A DNA stretch of 64,000 nucleotides from Watersipora subatra (Eukaryota; Bryozoa; Gymnolaemata; Cheilostomatida; Watersiporidae). The DNA is taken from the NCBI RefSeq assembly GCF_963576615.1, contig NC_088708.1, forward strand, positions 66,318,672 to 66,382,671, in the 5' to 3' direction. The position numbers were made by a program, and so were the translations under genes. Below are positions 1 to 13,300 of this stretch, piece by piece. The notes under the pieces are model-generated. The model was not told the origin of the DNA and did no database searches. It was given only the letters and a program-made list of their open reading frames with translations. How positions within the stretch are numbered: position 1 is the first letter of the stretch; each line of letters opens with the position of its first letter.

Positions 1-606
1 GCTGTGCATTATGTTTAACCTATTTGGCTGCAACTCCTTAGGAACCATGTAATGCAGAGCTTGCCTATTCCTTTTCAACGATGAACCCCCGGCAACTGAC
101 AAGGAGTCATCACTTGTCGTTCTACTCCCACTCTTCTCTCACCCCTTTGAATTGAATGAAATCACAAAAAAGGCTCAAAACCATGAAAAACTGGTATATT
201 CAGAATATATGAAAACAATATGTCACTGGAAAGCCATCCTAAGAAGAGTATTCTGTTTTTAAACAGCGACGGCATATAAAAGCCTGCTAATCGCTTGTGA
301 CTAGTTATAAAAAAGATAAATCAGATTTTATGCAAAGATAAGTACACTTTCTTCGTTTTCACAATTAAGCCTTGCACCTCATGAACAACAGCTCACATCC
401 CTTAGGAGTGCAAGCACCGCTAATCGGGAAGCCCTGATGTAGTGAGAGAAATGTAGAATAGGCTGTTCAATGGCGTGTTCCAATATTTTTCAATATTTAA
501 AAAGTGCCCATCTTGTTTGCTTGTCTGTTAAAAGAATTGAACTGCCGACATGTCTTCCAACTTTCATGAGTTACTTTGAGATGCCTTGCTTTCGTGTTTG
601 GTTTAG
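1..606. other. Leading flank, no gene seen
   Basis: AT-rich sequence with no open frame or splice-bounded segment that I can support. It ends in a plausible acceptor (tttggtttag) at 606, so it is probably intron upstream of the next exon. Confidence 0.4.
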
Positions 607-1140
607 GTTGAAGAGCCACCAGTGAAAGTGAAACATATAACTGTCACCATAACCATTCCTGCCTCAGAAGAACCACCTGAAGTTCCTGCTAATCCTTCAC
701 CTCAACCCGCAGTTTCTGAAGTCCCAAGGCATAAACTTACACCACTCGGTAGTGGTAAGGCCCGACCCCGTAAAGCGAAAAGAATGAAGATTATAGAACC
801 TGCATTAGAATCAATAGATGAAGACTTCAATGAAATGAATGCTCATTCGCAAGATTTAGAGGAGGGCTATTCAAACCTGCTCAACGATTTACACAGCTCT
901 CAGGAACACATGCTAGAACAGAAGCGTAAGACTGTTGCTCTTCTCAAACAAACCAACTATGCACAGCGGTCTCATCAACGTAACCGTCAAATCACTATGA
1001 CTAATCTAGCAAAGAAAAAAATGAGACGACTCCCGCCTATTCCAAGTGGTAGGCCATCTCTGAAGTATACAAACGGAGACAGTCCGAGTAAGAGCCCTTA
1101 CGATGGCAGTAATAGCCCGACATTGGAGAAGCATGGCTGA
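607..1140 (+). CDS. Exon of an unrecognised protein, 5' part outside the window
   Basis: An open frame begins directly after an acceptor-like tttag at 602-606 and runs to TGA at 1138-1140, about 177 codons. The product is hydrophilic. It has a Pro/Glu-rich start, a basic patch (KARPRKAKR), a Glu/Gln-rich stretch compatible with a short coiled coil (around EDFNEMNAHSQDLEEGYSNL), and a Pro/Ser/Lys tail. The frame is open before 622, so no start codon is needed here and the gene likely begins upstream of the window. A strong donor (GTAAGA at 1088) could end the exon at 1087 in phase 1. Otherwise the TGA is the true end, and AATAAT/AATAAAA runs near 1226-1235 could serve polyadenylation. I do not recognise the family. 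Its phase does not join directly to the exon at 2178, so I keep the two separate. Confidence 0.5.
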   Translation, partial: VEEPPVKVKHITVTITIPASEEPPEVPANPSPQPAVSEVPRHKLTPLGSGKARPRKAKRMKIIEPALESIDEDFNEMNAHSQDLEEGYSNLLNDLHSSQEHMLEQKRKTVALLKQTNYAQRSHQRNRQITMTNLAKKKMRRLPPIPSGRPSLKYTNGDSPSKSPYDGSNSPTLEKHG

Positions 1141-2177
1141 TGGCTTTGGTATACTAACGTGTTTTGATAGATCATGTCAGGTGGCTATGTTTGTGATTTC
1201 ACTTGTTCTAGTCGTTATTACTACAAATAATAAAAATTTATATCGTTTCAATGTAACGGCAGTCAAATATCTAGCTGCTATAACATGAATAATTTTCTAC
1301 CTGTTTTTTGCTTATATAATGAGGATATGAAAATGGATCACATTTTATAAGTCAATCTCTAGCATTTACTGTTGATCAGTTTATACTTTAAGAGGTATTT
1401 CTGAAGAAAAGCAGCCACATTGCTGTTGGTAAACCAACAATATACCTCTCCAACTAACATCATAATAATTCACTAGTAATAGCAGGTCACTGCAGGTAAA
1501 CAGGCGTGTTAAGTTTGTTGGAAATTTTACTCATTCATTGCATAATGATGCATTTAGTTCACTGCCTTCATTTTATAAAAATAATACGTTTTTCAAGTTA
1601 TGACAAAAAGCCTTTTATGAACCATTCAGTGGAGATTGCTCTCACTAGAGTAGAGTCGTGTTAAATCAATGGAGACCTCTACAGCATTGCTGTTAGCTAA
1701 ATTGAAGGGTATATCAGGCGACCCGCTGACTTGTTAGGTTTAGCCTTAACAATACAGGCGGTAGATTAGCCATGAACCAAGAGCTATTTCATTCTTGGTG
1801 GCACAAGAACAATGCTTAGTAATGGCTCACAGTTCAGCATGGTATTCATTCACATTGGGAGGCCTTCCACTCAAGTCTGCTTTGGAAAATCTCTTCATCT
1901 AGTTGGAGAGTTATTGGTAAGTTTCCTCTAGTTGGAGAGTGCTTGGTACGTTTTTGCTCATCAACTTTTGTCTTCTTGCACACAAAAAGTAGCAAAGCGT
2001 CTCCATTAGGAAATATTCACTGTTCTATTAGTTGGTGAAGGTCCTTCAACAGTTAATCAATCTAAGCATTTACCTCTATGGAATGTCAGCAATATCTGCC
2101 TTAACCTGAGTACCCATTGAGTGCTTTGTCAATACCAGCCTCCTTATCTGTGTTAGGTCTGCTATTGTTTCCGTCAG

Positions 2178-3143
2178 CACCAACAGAATACCAGACATGC
2201 CTAAAGGAAGTGACACTGAGAGCACAACCAGCTCTCGACCTGCTGTTGTCCTTCAACAGAGGAGCACGCTACTGAAGCGGCCTCCTCTTCCTGGAAACCT
2301 CTACACTGGTGAGTTATGTAGAGATGCTATAGCTGCCTTCTCATTCTGTAGCCAATTGTAGGCGAGTTAATGGCCCTATGTAGCAGTTTAAAATAGAGAA
2401 AGTAGCCTTCAGCGTGAGCGTGTTTTAATTTTCTTATAGCGTACAATAAATGTCACAGTATACTCGCTGTTGCAAGTACTCAACCTAATCCTTTGAAGTA
2501 TTCAGCCAAACATTACTAAAGAATGTGATGCATTTTGTTGCTTTGTAAAGCCAATAATAACAATTAGAAATACAGCATTGCCTCGGCTGTCTAGCCAAGG
2601 GCTTGTTAGCCAGTTCAAATTTTTACCTACAGGACCAGACAATACTCGACACCAGCGAGTGAAGAGGCTAGACGACTACTACATAGGGACAGGAGGTGTA
2701 ACGAAAGAGCGAACGAGTCAGATCGATTATATTACTAGAGGCCCATCTTTCAGTTCTTTCCATAGGCCAAGGCATGAGCGTATTGGGGAGATAGGCTGGC
2801 CTGTAGAGTTCTACAATACCTGCAAGGGCCTTTAGTAAGAATGAGCCTGCTATATCTGCTTATGTGTGCAGTTAATAACAATTTCAGGTTTTGCTAGATA
2901 TGATCTATTCGTTGGTATTTATTAATCATTTGTGAAATATACTGACGAATACTACTAATACAGATGGTTAGACTTGCTTCATCCACCTCTATACGTCTCA
3001 TGCAATGAAAATTCTCTTACCAAAATGCTATGGCTTTAGCATATTCTGACCAAAGTCAGAATATACGGCAACCACAGAGCTGTGGTGATTACTGCATACC
3101 TACTGTACCATGTGAATTTGTTACCCGGCTGGAGTATCGCATT
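2178..3143 (+). CDS. Unrecognised multi-exon gene
   Basis: Exons chained by splice sites and phase: 2178-2308 (acceptor tttccgtcag, donor GTGAGT), 2633-2834 (acceptor ttttacctacag, donor GTAAGA), and probably 3056-3143 (donor GTAAGT). The first exon has ATG at 2197-2199 in a fair context; a non-coding exon may precede it. The second exon has 66 full codons, rich in Arg, Tyr and Gly (for example KRLDDYYIGTGG). If the donor at 2835 is not used, the frame stops at TAG 2833-2835. The third exon starts after a weaker acceptor (ctgaccaaag). A last exon at about 3557 (acceptor cagcacacag, stop within 9 codons) fits phase but is unproven. The composition (basic, Tyr/Pro-rich, no membrane segment) recalls axonemal or sperm-tail proteins, but that is only an impression. 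Confidence 0.5.
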
Positions 3144-3284
3144 GTAAGTACACTGAGTGAACTATCACAAGTTGGAAATACACATGTGTATATAATATAT
3201 GCACATATATACAATTATATATATTATATTTAGGTAGATAAAATTAATATTTCAATTTGGATAATCTGTGAGATTACATCCCTT

Positions 3285-3540
3285 AGCCGATGAGATTGCC
3301 TCACTGAACCTCTGAAGTTGCCTCACTGAACCCTTGACATTGCCTCACTGAACCCTTGAAGTTGCCTCAATGAACCCTTGAAATTGCCTTAATGAAGCCT
3401 TGAGATTGCCTCACTGAACCCCTGAAACTGCCTCAATGAACCCCTGAGATTGCCTCACTGAACCACCGGAGATTGCCTCACTGAACCCCGAAGATTGCCT
3501 CACTGAACCTCTGAGATTGCCTCAATGCACCTCTGAGAGA
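3285..3540. repeat. Minisatellite, about 22-bp unit (tgcctcactgaaccyctgag)
   Basis: About 11 diverged head-to-tail copies of a 22-24 bp unit with core gcctcactgaaccc. It lies between the unrecognised plus-strand exons and the 3' end of the convergent prolyl hydroxylase gene. Confidence 0.85.
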
Positions 3541-3544
3541 TTCG

Positions 3545-4386
3545 ACAGCACACAGTTTATGAACCACTACAATAGTGGTTAGCATGTGGATCAGTCAGCA
3601 TAATAAAGGTGCAGACACGGTGTACGCTGTACACCATCCTGGTCATTCTGAAACACTAATGCCACTAATGGGTACTAAGCAAGTCCTATTGTTTGCTCGA
3701 CCGCTAGTGCTAGCCAAGTGCTAGCATATGCTACTGTTATAAACAGCTGACCAATTATGAGCAGCAGTTGGTGAGGATAAGCTAGTTATAGCATCAGCTG
3801 GAGTGGAGTGCAGGTTGACTAATAAACTAAAGAACAGTGAAAGGAACGCAGAGAATATATATATGCGGTGCTATTTAAAGACAAGGATGTAAAAAAGACA
3901 GCAGTGAGAATCTGAGCCAGACATTGAGCAAAAGGCTGTGTTTGTTAGGTCTCAAAAACATTTTTGAAAACGTTAAAACTTGTGTAAATAAGTATGTATA
4001 CAGTACCACTGGTATCAACTACCCAGGAGGGCGGCCTACTACGGTCATGCCTTTGTAAAACGGCGTTGACCTAACTAACTGAATAATAGTCATCATTTAT
4101 GAAATTAACCTTTGAAAAATGATGAATAGAAAACATCAAACATGAAACACATCCGATTAGTATAGACGAGGAAAGGTGATAAAAGTCACATAGAAAGTTA
4201 TCAGTAAAGTATGCTGATCTTTGTGTCCAGCTGATTGTATATCACAGTCAGTGTCGAACCAGTAATATATGGATACACCTGCAACAATAGCGGAGGGCAT
4301 GAGGAATTTTAACAATTATGAATGGCATGAACTAGCAGGGTGACTGACAGCAGCAGACTTCTACTCACCTGCGTATACTGATGATA
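3545..4386. other. Convergent intergenic stretch and 3' UTR
   Basis: No coding segment stands out. It should contain the 3' UTR of the minus-strand prolyl hydroxylase gene, whose stop is at 4387-4389, and the end of the plus-strand gene. AT-rich with no clear repeat. Confidence 0.4.
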
Positions 4387-7300
4387 CTAGCTGCTTGCGG
4401 GGCACGGCCTTGTGAATTCATTCCCTGATTCGTGGAACCATTTATTGCACACTGCGGAGAAGAAATAATCAATTGCGTTACACAAACTATATACGCTGAG
4501 CACATGCCATACAAATTGCTACTATACAAACCCTACACATACTACCCGACACAGACCATACAGACTGTATACAGACAATACATATTGCATACAAACTATA
4601 CATGCTGTACACAAACCACACATACTCTAAATTCCCTGTAAAAACTACATGCAGTCCGTTAATGCTGTACACAGTCTGCAGATGCTGTACACAGTTTGTA
4701 GATGCTGTACACAATCTGTAGATGCTGTACAGTCTGTAGATGCTTTACACAGTCTGTAGACTAGATACACGACTTGCAGATGCTGTACATAGTCTGCAGA
4801 AGGTGTACACATGATGTACTAACTAATATCCCTAATCAGTATATAATAAGTCACTCCTGACCCACCCCATTTATACCCTGCAAGCACTGGGCATGCTCCA
4901 TGGAGGGTTCGCTCATCCAGTGCTCCATTTTCATCAAGGTTGTACCAGAATGCAGCACCACCCTACAGAGTGATGATATACCAGTTAACAACATGGCACG
5001 CGTCTCGACAAAACCTGTAATGTCATTCTCATATATCTATTTTACATGAGCAATGAAAACATACAAAAAGGTCTTACATTTTTTATTCATTCTTTTTTTA
5101 AAGACATTTTCCTTGTGAATCTATTGCAAAAGCTTTAAACAAATTAGAATTCTTTAAATACGAAAATTTGACATTTAAACCAGTTACTATGCATATTTCT
5201 AATAACCAATATGGAAGGAAGCTCATGGACAAGCTGTACAACTTTATGAAGTTGAATTCACCATTCAACCTATACTACACAAACAAACCCAGGGTGACAG
5301 TATTGCATATCAGGCAAGTTCTAATATCTCTATAATATTTAATTTAGCCATAATTGTACGACTTGATGTTTTAATTTACTTTCGTTTGAATCAATCACTA
5401 ATACACAGCTTCCCTACATATTTGCACTAAGGAACTTGGCCTTGAAGTAACTCCCAACTTGCAAGCTTTGACCTTCATTCGCAGTCTAATCAATCGCACA
5501 AATAAGTGACTGAAGCTTAGAAAAAAGCTTTTATTAAATTATTAAAAAATTATCACTGTGGTAAGACTATGGGCCTAGCTTTTTATGACTAAGCAACATT
5601 TTGAATTATTTATAAAGCGAAGGCTAACAGCGCGACAAAAAAATCTGGTGTCAGAAAGGTTAATGCTATGACTCTCCGTCGCCAACTACTACAAAAACTG
5701 TAACTTCTCTGAGGCGTATGGTATTAAGCTTCTTGGCAGAGTTTCCGGGTTTAACAGTTACAGCAGAACTTTGCACCTCTCCCACCTGATTAGAGAGGGC
5801 ATCTACCGTCCATACAAAATTTCTGTCGCCAATAGTACCAGAATGATAGGTCTTCTAGGAGATCTTTACTTCCTGTCTTCATCTCATGATCATCAACAAG
5901 CCGGCTATGACTCACTCTGGTCGTGTCGAAATTACGACACTCAGATTGGTAAGTAGTAGCATATTAAGCTGCATCACTTGAAGCAAAACTGTTACCGTAA
6001 ATCTCCATTTAACTTGACACAGTGTGCCGCAATAGTCTTGAGACAGTTAAGGAAGTTGTTGGCATGTGTGATGAGTCATTCTTTCTATAGGATTCTTATG
6101 CAGTTCCTTGCACTATTGGATGTTATGTAAGTATTGAGGGAAAGTTGATGTACATTTATTACTTGCTAGGTGCTTAACCATGACTCCTTATTTACCAACT
6201 AGCAGTGAGTCCGGCAATGCTCAGGATCTCTTTCATGTTCGATCAGATGCCTGCAGCTGGGTCTTTAATTAAGAGGCTGATTCTCAGGAACCAGATGAAT
6301 TTTTGAAACAAATATTTTTAGCGACCTGATGGAAGGCACGGAGTATATGCATGTGAAGTTTAACTAAACTTGGCTACAAAACATGGAAAAGCTTTCACGC
6401 AGACTGACGCACACATGCACGCGCACACATGCACGCGCACACATGCACGCGCACACATGCACGCGCACACATGCACGCGCACACATGCACGCAAACACAC
6501 TTTCTGGTTTTGTTGTGGAATGTCTCGCAAGCATTTTATAGTAACTCACGGTGTACATGTACGTGTATGTACGACTTCCCATGTAAGAAGCGGATGAACT
6601 AACCTTAAGAGGCCAAACGGCCGCCTCTAGTCTGGGAAACACAGTTGCTCCTCCTTTCTCCACATCAGTAAGCTAATAACATATAAAATCCATGTTTTTT
6701 AAAAAACTCTCTGGGGTGATTATAAAATGCATGATGCTTATGATTTAATTGCATGAGACAAAAGAACATGAAGGAGACTCTGAGTTCAGAATCAATGTGT
6801 ATACGAGGTAAACTGGTGAAGGAACCAACCAACGCAAGTTGGAACAAACTCACAGACATCTAGATGATTGCATTATTATTGGAATAGTTGCAACTCAAAA
6901 AGTCTTACGGGTTTCTCTTATCTGGTGAATGTCATGTTTGTTAAGGTAACTCTAATTCGATTTAAGTGTATACTTATGTTGGAGTACTCCTCGTGTTATG
7001 GTCACATGACCGGGATTACTGACCTCCAGTCGGAGAGCTTTTATCGTCTGCCCTTACATAAAGAATTAAAAAACAAATCTGTTGTTGATTAACCTAAATC
7101 TAAAATTATATTTTATTAAGAACGACTAAATATTACAGTTAAGATGAATGACAGCTCAGTAATATCGAGTTGAAACAAGATTCATGTATTCACACCTCAA
7201 CATGCAAGTTAATTTGCTTCAATATCTCCTTCGATGTCGAAACTGTTTTATGTTGAAGCAAATAAGAATACTTAAAATTTTGTTTGAAGCATTTTAGAAC

Positions 7301-10300
7301 CCAGTAAACAGTCTTCAAGTAATTACATATAGCAATAAAGCACGAGTATATGACAGCAATAAAGCAATGACTCTAATATACGACACGAGTATACGACACG
7401 AGTATACGACACGAGTATACGACACGAGTATACGACACGAGTATACGACACGAATATACGACACGAGTATACGACACGAATATACAAAACGAATACACAA
7501 CACGAATATATGACACGAATATACGACACGAGTATACGACACGAATATTCGGCACGAATATATGACACGAATATATACGACACTAATATACGACACGAGT
7601 ATACAACACGAGTATATGGCACGAATATTCGGCATGAATATATGACACGAATATATACGACACTAATATATGACACGAATACACAACACGAATACACAAC
7701 ATGAATACACGACACAAATACACGACACGAATATATGACATTAAAATATGTAGTAAGCTACATGTGAGTCTAAAAACAAATTAATAAAGTAATAAGTGTA
7801 TGTAGGGTTCTATTGTTACTTTTGAGACGTATGAAAAATGTGTAGGCATGGCTATGCTAAGAATCGGTGATAGAGTGAGTAACAAAAATACATATCATTA
7901 ACCCTTTCGCAGGCAAGATTTTTGTTGGGCTTTTTGAGACCCTTTGGTATTTTTCACAAATTGATTTTAAAAAAATCATTGATACTTTTATTTATGATAT
8001 TGTATATGCGTATTATGTTTTTATTATACAGGTACTACATGTATATACAAATAAACATTTATAAGTAAAATTCTTATATAAGTTTATATAAGTTATATAA
8101 GTTCCTCTAGCTATAGTAATTTTAGAAGCATTTGTCCTTGCAGAGGCCTACACCACAGTCTTGACATCATGTGCTTATTCTCGTTCCTTTATAGCTTTGC
8201 CTTTGCCTATAGCCTTTGGAGGATGCCATGACAGTAAAATAAAGTTGTTGCACTCTGGGAAAATATTCAGAAAGCAGTAACAGAAGCATAAACAAGCTAC
8301 AAACAAAATTCTCCATTTCATTCAAATACGTTTTTATTTCGGATTTTTCGTTGATTTAGTATTGCAAAAACGATCGCATTTCTTTTATAAAAACGTTCGC
8401 GTGGCGACATAATAGTCGCTCTGCCCATTGGCGTCAGTATCGCGAAATGACAATAATGTCGCTATGCCTGCAAAAGGGTTAGCCTACTCTAACTTACATG
8501 TACACTAAACTTAATTTATGTATATTTCTATCATTTCCATGCTTCATTTATAACTTCAATTATCGTAAAACTTCTAATTAAACGCCATGGGGCTATATTT
8601 TTCAACCCTTCCCTGCAGTGGCATTGTATTAGAAGTAATGTTTAAATAGAGGGTGGCGCTGTAATTTTCGACTAGTTCGGCAGAATTTTGGAAAGACAAA
8701 TCTAAACCTTTTACGGGTGAAGCGATGCTAATGTCGCCTATATTTTGACATTTCATTTGAGCGACGTGACATTAATGCCGTCGGCCTCAGCATTTTTGCT
8801 AAACCGTTTTTCATATACGTCAAAGTATAAGACCGAGTTAAGCAAGGAACTATGTAGACTTTGAGTAAAACATTAGACCGACACAGTTATTAATCATTTC
8901 CATGGTGTGGCTTTCAAAGCTTTAAAGAAAAAACCATAAAGCTTTGGAGTTAGAAAATGGACTCTGGTACGCCACAACAATGGCAGCTATTACGTCGTAT
9001 GGTGTCCCTGAAGAGTATTCTCTTCATTTATAAAAATGCTTTATTTTTTCAGATCAGGTTGTAAACCACATTATGGACACATCTGGAAAACCTTGGATTG
9101 GTTTTAGACCTTGGTAACCTCAAATCAGAGTGTAGTTCTGATGATTGTGATGATCGGTTTTCTCAGGTAAACCTTCAATATGACTATGGCAACACTATAG
9201 AAACAACAAAAGCATTAATTGTCATTGATGTAACCGATTCATTATTAGTACCATTTTATGAACACTTTTCTACAGATCACTTTCGATTATGGATTTGTAA
9301 AAATCAACCATAATGATTGTTAAAGTGGTGGTCTAATAGAGGTGGTGTTCAATTAAAGGGAGTGCTGCATTTTTCAACCCAGTTTTTCTATAAGTTTTCT
9401 GTTAGATCTGGCGTTCAAATAGAGGTGGCGTTCAAATAAAGGTGACGTTCAAATAAAGGTAGCATTCAAATAAAGGTGGCGTCCAAATACAGCTTTTACG
9501 CATTTTTTTTGCTTATACTTTTGAAGTATTGAGAACTTTCAGACGGGATATGTTAAAAATGACATTGTATGCTAACACTTCTTTTCCATCGTGTGTCAAA
9601 ATATTTGAGTATAGAGGTAATCAAAAGTTGAGGTTTGACTGTACTCAGTAGATAAAAAGATCAGAGCAAGCATATATATAAACAGTTGTCAGAGAAATCT
9701 GTCGATGAATGTATAACAGTATTAAGAAATGACAACTCCAAAGAATGGTAATATCAGGCAGCTACAAAAGTACTTGTTATAAGAAAGAACACCTCCATGG
9801 ACCTATCTATAAGCAAGTACACAAAGGTTGCCACCCAAGCATATAACCAATGACAAGATGGGCAATAATAGCATAAGCAATTCAAAGTTGAACAGTCATT
9901 TTTTGGACATGAGCAGCAAGGGCAAGACAATTTCAGAAACAATATAGCATTTCTAGAAGCTACATAATAAGTAGCAGGGACTGAAGAAACATAATTTAGA
10001 CTTACATATAAGATGAGAGTGGCGATCCTGTTACCCACACCATGGTCAAAGACATTAGGATTGTCAGGCTAAAAAAAGAAGCAAGTCAATTTATTAGCTT
10101 CCCATTTTATGAACAATGTTGCACAAACAGCAGTGCCAAGGCTTAACTCACTCTTGCAAAGTCGCAGTGTGGTTCATAGTGACCTCCTATCCCATAGTTG
10201 AGCACCTACAACAGCGCAGTATATAGAGCTTTTAGAATGGCAAGGAAACTTCTACTCGGGTTGGCAGAGGTACTCCGCAAAAAAACAGCTTTATTTCCGG

Positions 10301-13300
10301 AACAAATTGTAATACCAAAACTATTCAAAAAGTAACTATTAAAACCAAATTGAATTATAAAATCAACCATGTGATTAGCTGATTTCTTTTAAAATTTGAC
10401 CAACTGTGATTATCGGTGTTTGTTCGAGAATGTACCACCTACCTGCAATGATTCGGCAGTTCCTACTGTTAAACCTGTCACTCTAGCAAACCTTCGACTC
10501 AGCAATGCTATCGTTTCATCTTCTTCATCTCCCAGCCACGCGCTGACAAAAATAAGTTGATCATTGTTGACGTGTGTGTGACATGACCAGTCATGCTCTA
10601 TACAGTATACTGTAACATATAGGCTACACGATACACAAGTGGCTAGCTAGATGACACTTGCTACTGTGCCCAATGACACTTGTCAAATATTTTCCCACTG
10701 ACACCCGCTGTTACAAATGTCCCAGTGACAATTGACACCAGCGTCCAATGGCACCTACCATGCATGACTATCAATACTTATCATGCGTTTAAAATTAAAT
10801 CTGACATGCTTGTTCAATGACATTTGTCATTTTAGCTAGAGGGCTGAGCAATACATTAATCACCTGCCTGCGCCTGCCAACATCTATATACATCTATTGA
10901 ACAAGCCATACATGAGCATAAGTATATGTGCACGTGTAAGTAGAACACCGCAGCAGGTCACCGATCATGGCCAACACATAAACAAGCACTATGTGACAGC
11001 TCAGTGCATAACACAGCATTGCACGTGTAGTAGCAGCACCAAATATGTTACAGATAAAGCACACAGTTGAAATACAGAAAAGAGAAATATTAACCAAAGC
11101 GAAGAGCATAAAGGCGTGACTAACATCCTGTTTGTGGCGTATCAACCATGAAGAAGAACCACAATCTTCCCACAACTATTGTATATGGAATCAACTGTGA
11201 TGGGCCAAACATGCTGTAGAAAAGAATGACCTAAGATTTAACCTGACAGCCATTTTGTTGCCTCAGACACCATCATTTATATACTGCATGCAATAAAATA
11301 AATTGTACAATATATTTGTTATGAAGTATTGTCCATCAACCGTGTGATTACTGATTAGATGCCAGGCTTCCATGACTCAACTAGACATAGCATATTTGTG
11401 GTATTTCATTCACGTGCATACAGAGCACTGTTTCTATTTTTAGAACCTAAAAAGCTGTTACCAGTCCATCACTCAACTCTGTTGGTCAACAGGTTGGCTC
11501 GACCAGCCCTAGCCATACCGGTCAGCACAGGCCAGCCCCAGCCATACTGGTCAGCACAGGCCAACCCTAGTCGTACTGATCACCGCTGACTGGTCAGTGC
11601 TGGTCAGCAGTGACCAGTACGACTCGGACTCGCAAAAAAGTAGTGAGTGACGGAGTGACATATTAAGAGCAGATGCGAGTGAGAGTGACAGAGTGACAAT
11701 GTTAGGGTGTCTACTAACACCGCCCTACTCATACTACCTTTTACTGACTCTCGTGTGTGTCTTAATACCACCAAGAGGAGTGGCGGCATTGGTTGCAAAC
11801 ACTCCGGACCTGTCAAGCTGTGCATACAGATTGAAAATTAATAAAAAGTCAAAGTTCATTAGGTACGATTTTGACTAACATCCAGGTACTTTCAGAGCTA
11901 ATCCATACACGAAAACAATTATGGATTAAGGACTAAACAGGAAAATTAATTATGAAATCGCTTTCAAGTCTTTTGAAAACAATAGATGTAATTTATTAGA
12001 GGTTGCCCGCACCCACGTAGTTTGTGGTCATGCTGTTTAAAAATTGTGAAATGAGCTATATATACACACACGTAAAGATATTGAGAAACTGTCAACAGGC
12101 ACAAATACTTTTGCAGAATGCATAATATTCCTTGTCATGGAAAGTATGCCACAATGTACAAACATGCAATATAATGCTACACAAGCGCATACCAAACGTA
12201 AAATCTAACAGAAACCAACTTTACTCTGACAAGACCTACAAGTCTATAAAAGAAGGGTGTGACGACTATCGATAAAGTCAAGTACTTTTTTCTGACTAGT
12301 CATAACAAGTCTAAGTTATGAGCCAATGCCAGTGGTAAAACAAATACTTGAAATTTAGGCCAAGGATGTTATCGAGTTGAGAGACAAGGTTGCTGATTGC
12401 GAATGGAGAACATATCCTGAGTTATGAGATACGAATAATAATGACTGCGGTGACCCTTAGTTGCGTGTGATGACAGGCTGGCATACGATATATGTCTTCA
12501 TTGCGTGTATGAAGTGGATTTGGAATTGTGTGCACATTGAGCTACAGTGTGATAAGTGTTTCAATGGATATTCGCATGTTGCTTTGTTAAAAAAGATAAG
12601 GAGTTCTACGCCAAAGGTCATAGCCACGCACTCCTGTTTCGCTTAGCAGCAAGCTTTCGAAATAGGAATGACTGAAATGTGGAAAACGTTTAAAATGGAA
12701 TAGCTTGTACAGCATTTTTTTGCGCATCATTAACAAGTGTCATTTTCATCTTTCTTAAAGATGAAAACGAATGATGCATCGAACGTTTGAACGAGTGATG
12801 CATCGATCAAGCGATTGATGCATCATGTTTGCATCACCGAATGATGCAAACATGAAACATTCAGGGAAAATTGGGAAGCAATCAAATTAATCCGTCTTGC
12901 AGATTTTTGCTGTTTTCATCTTGCAGATGATGCAAACTTGCAGATTAGCAGATTAACAGATTAGCAGCATCATATAAACATAGTGATGAGCAGAGCTACG
13001 AGCCAAAGAATTGAATTCCTTCTACCTGGCTACAGTTAGCCAACTACATACACCACTAGTTACCTAGGTAACCCTATGCATATTTCTCACGGAAGGATGA
13101 ACAGTGTTACTAAAAAAAAAACAAATATTGTTATATTCAGGACAGTAGGAGTCATTATCAAATACTTTCCATGCACATTAGCTAGATAAACAGACAAAGA
13201 GCGTGTAATGAGTATGTAAAGAGGTTATTAGTATATAGCATTTACCTTGGGCTTAGCCAATGCCTGCACCACCTGTATTTCTCTGTCAGATATGATTCTG

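Noticed and set aside
6364-6663. 99-codon minus-strand ORF with repeated Cys/Val/Ala
   Set aside because: Only its first 20-odd codons are the true prolyl hydroxylase exon 6672-6604; the rest is intron and a 14-bp repeat.
7315-7735. Overlapping minus and plus ORFs with Val-Tyr-Ser-Cys-Arg repeats
   Set aside because: They arise from a 13-bp tandem repeat read in several frames; there is no start context or splice support.
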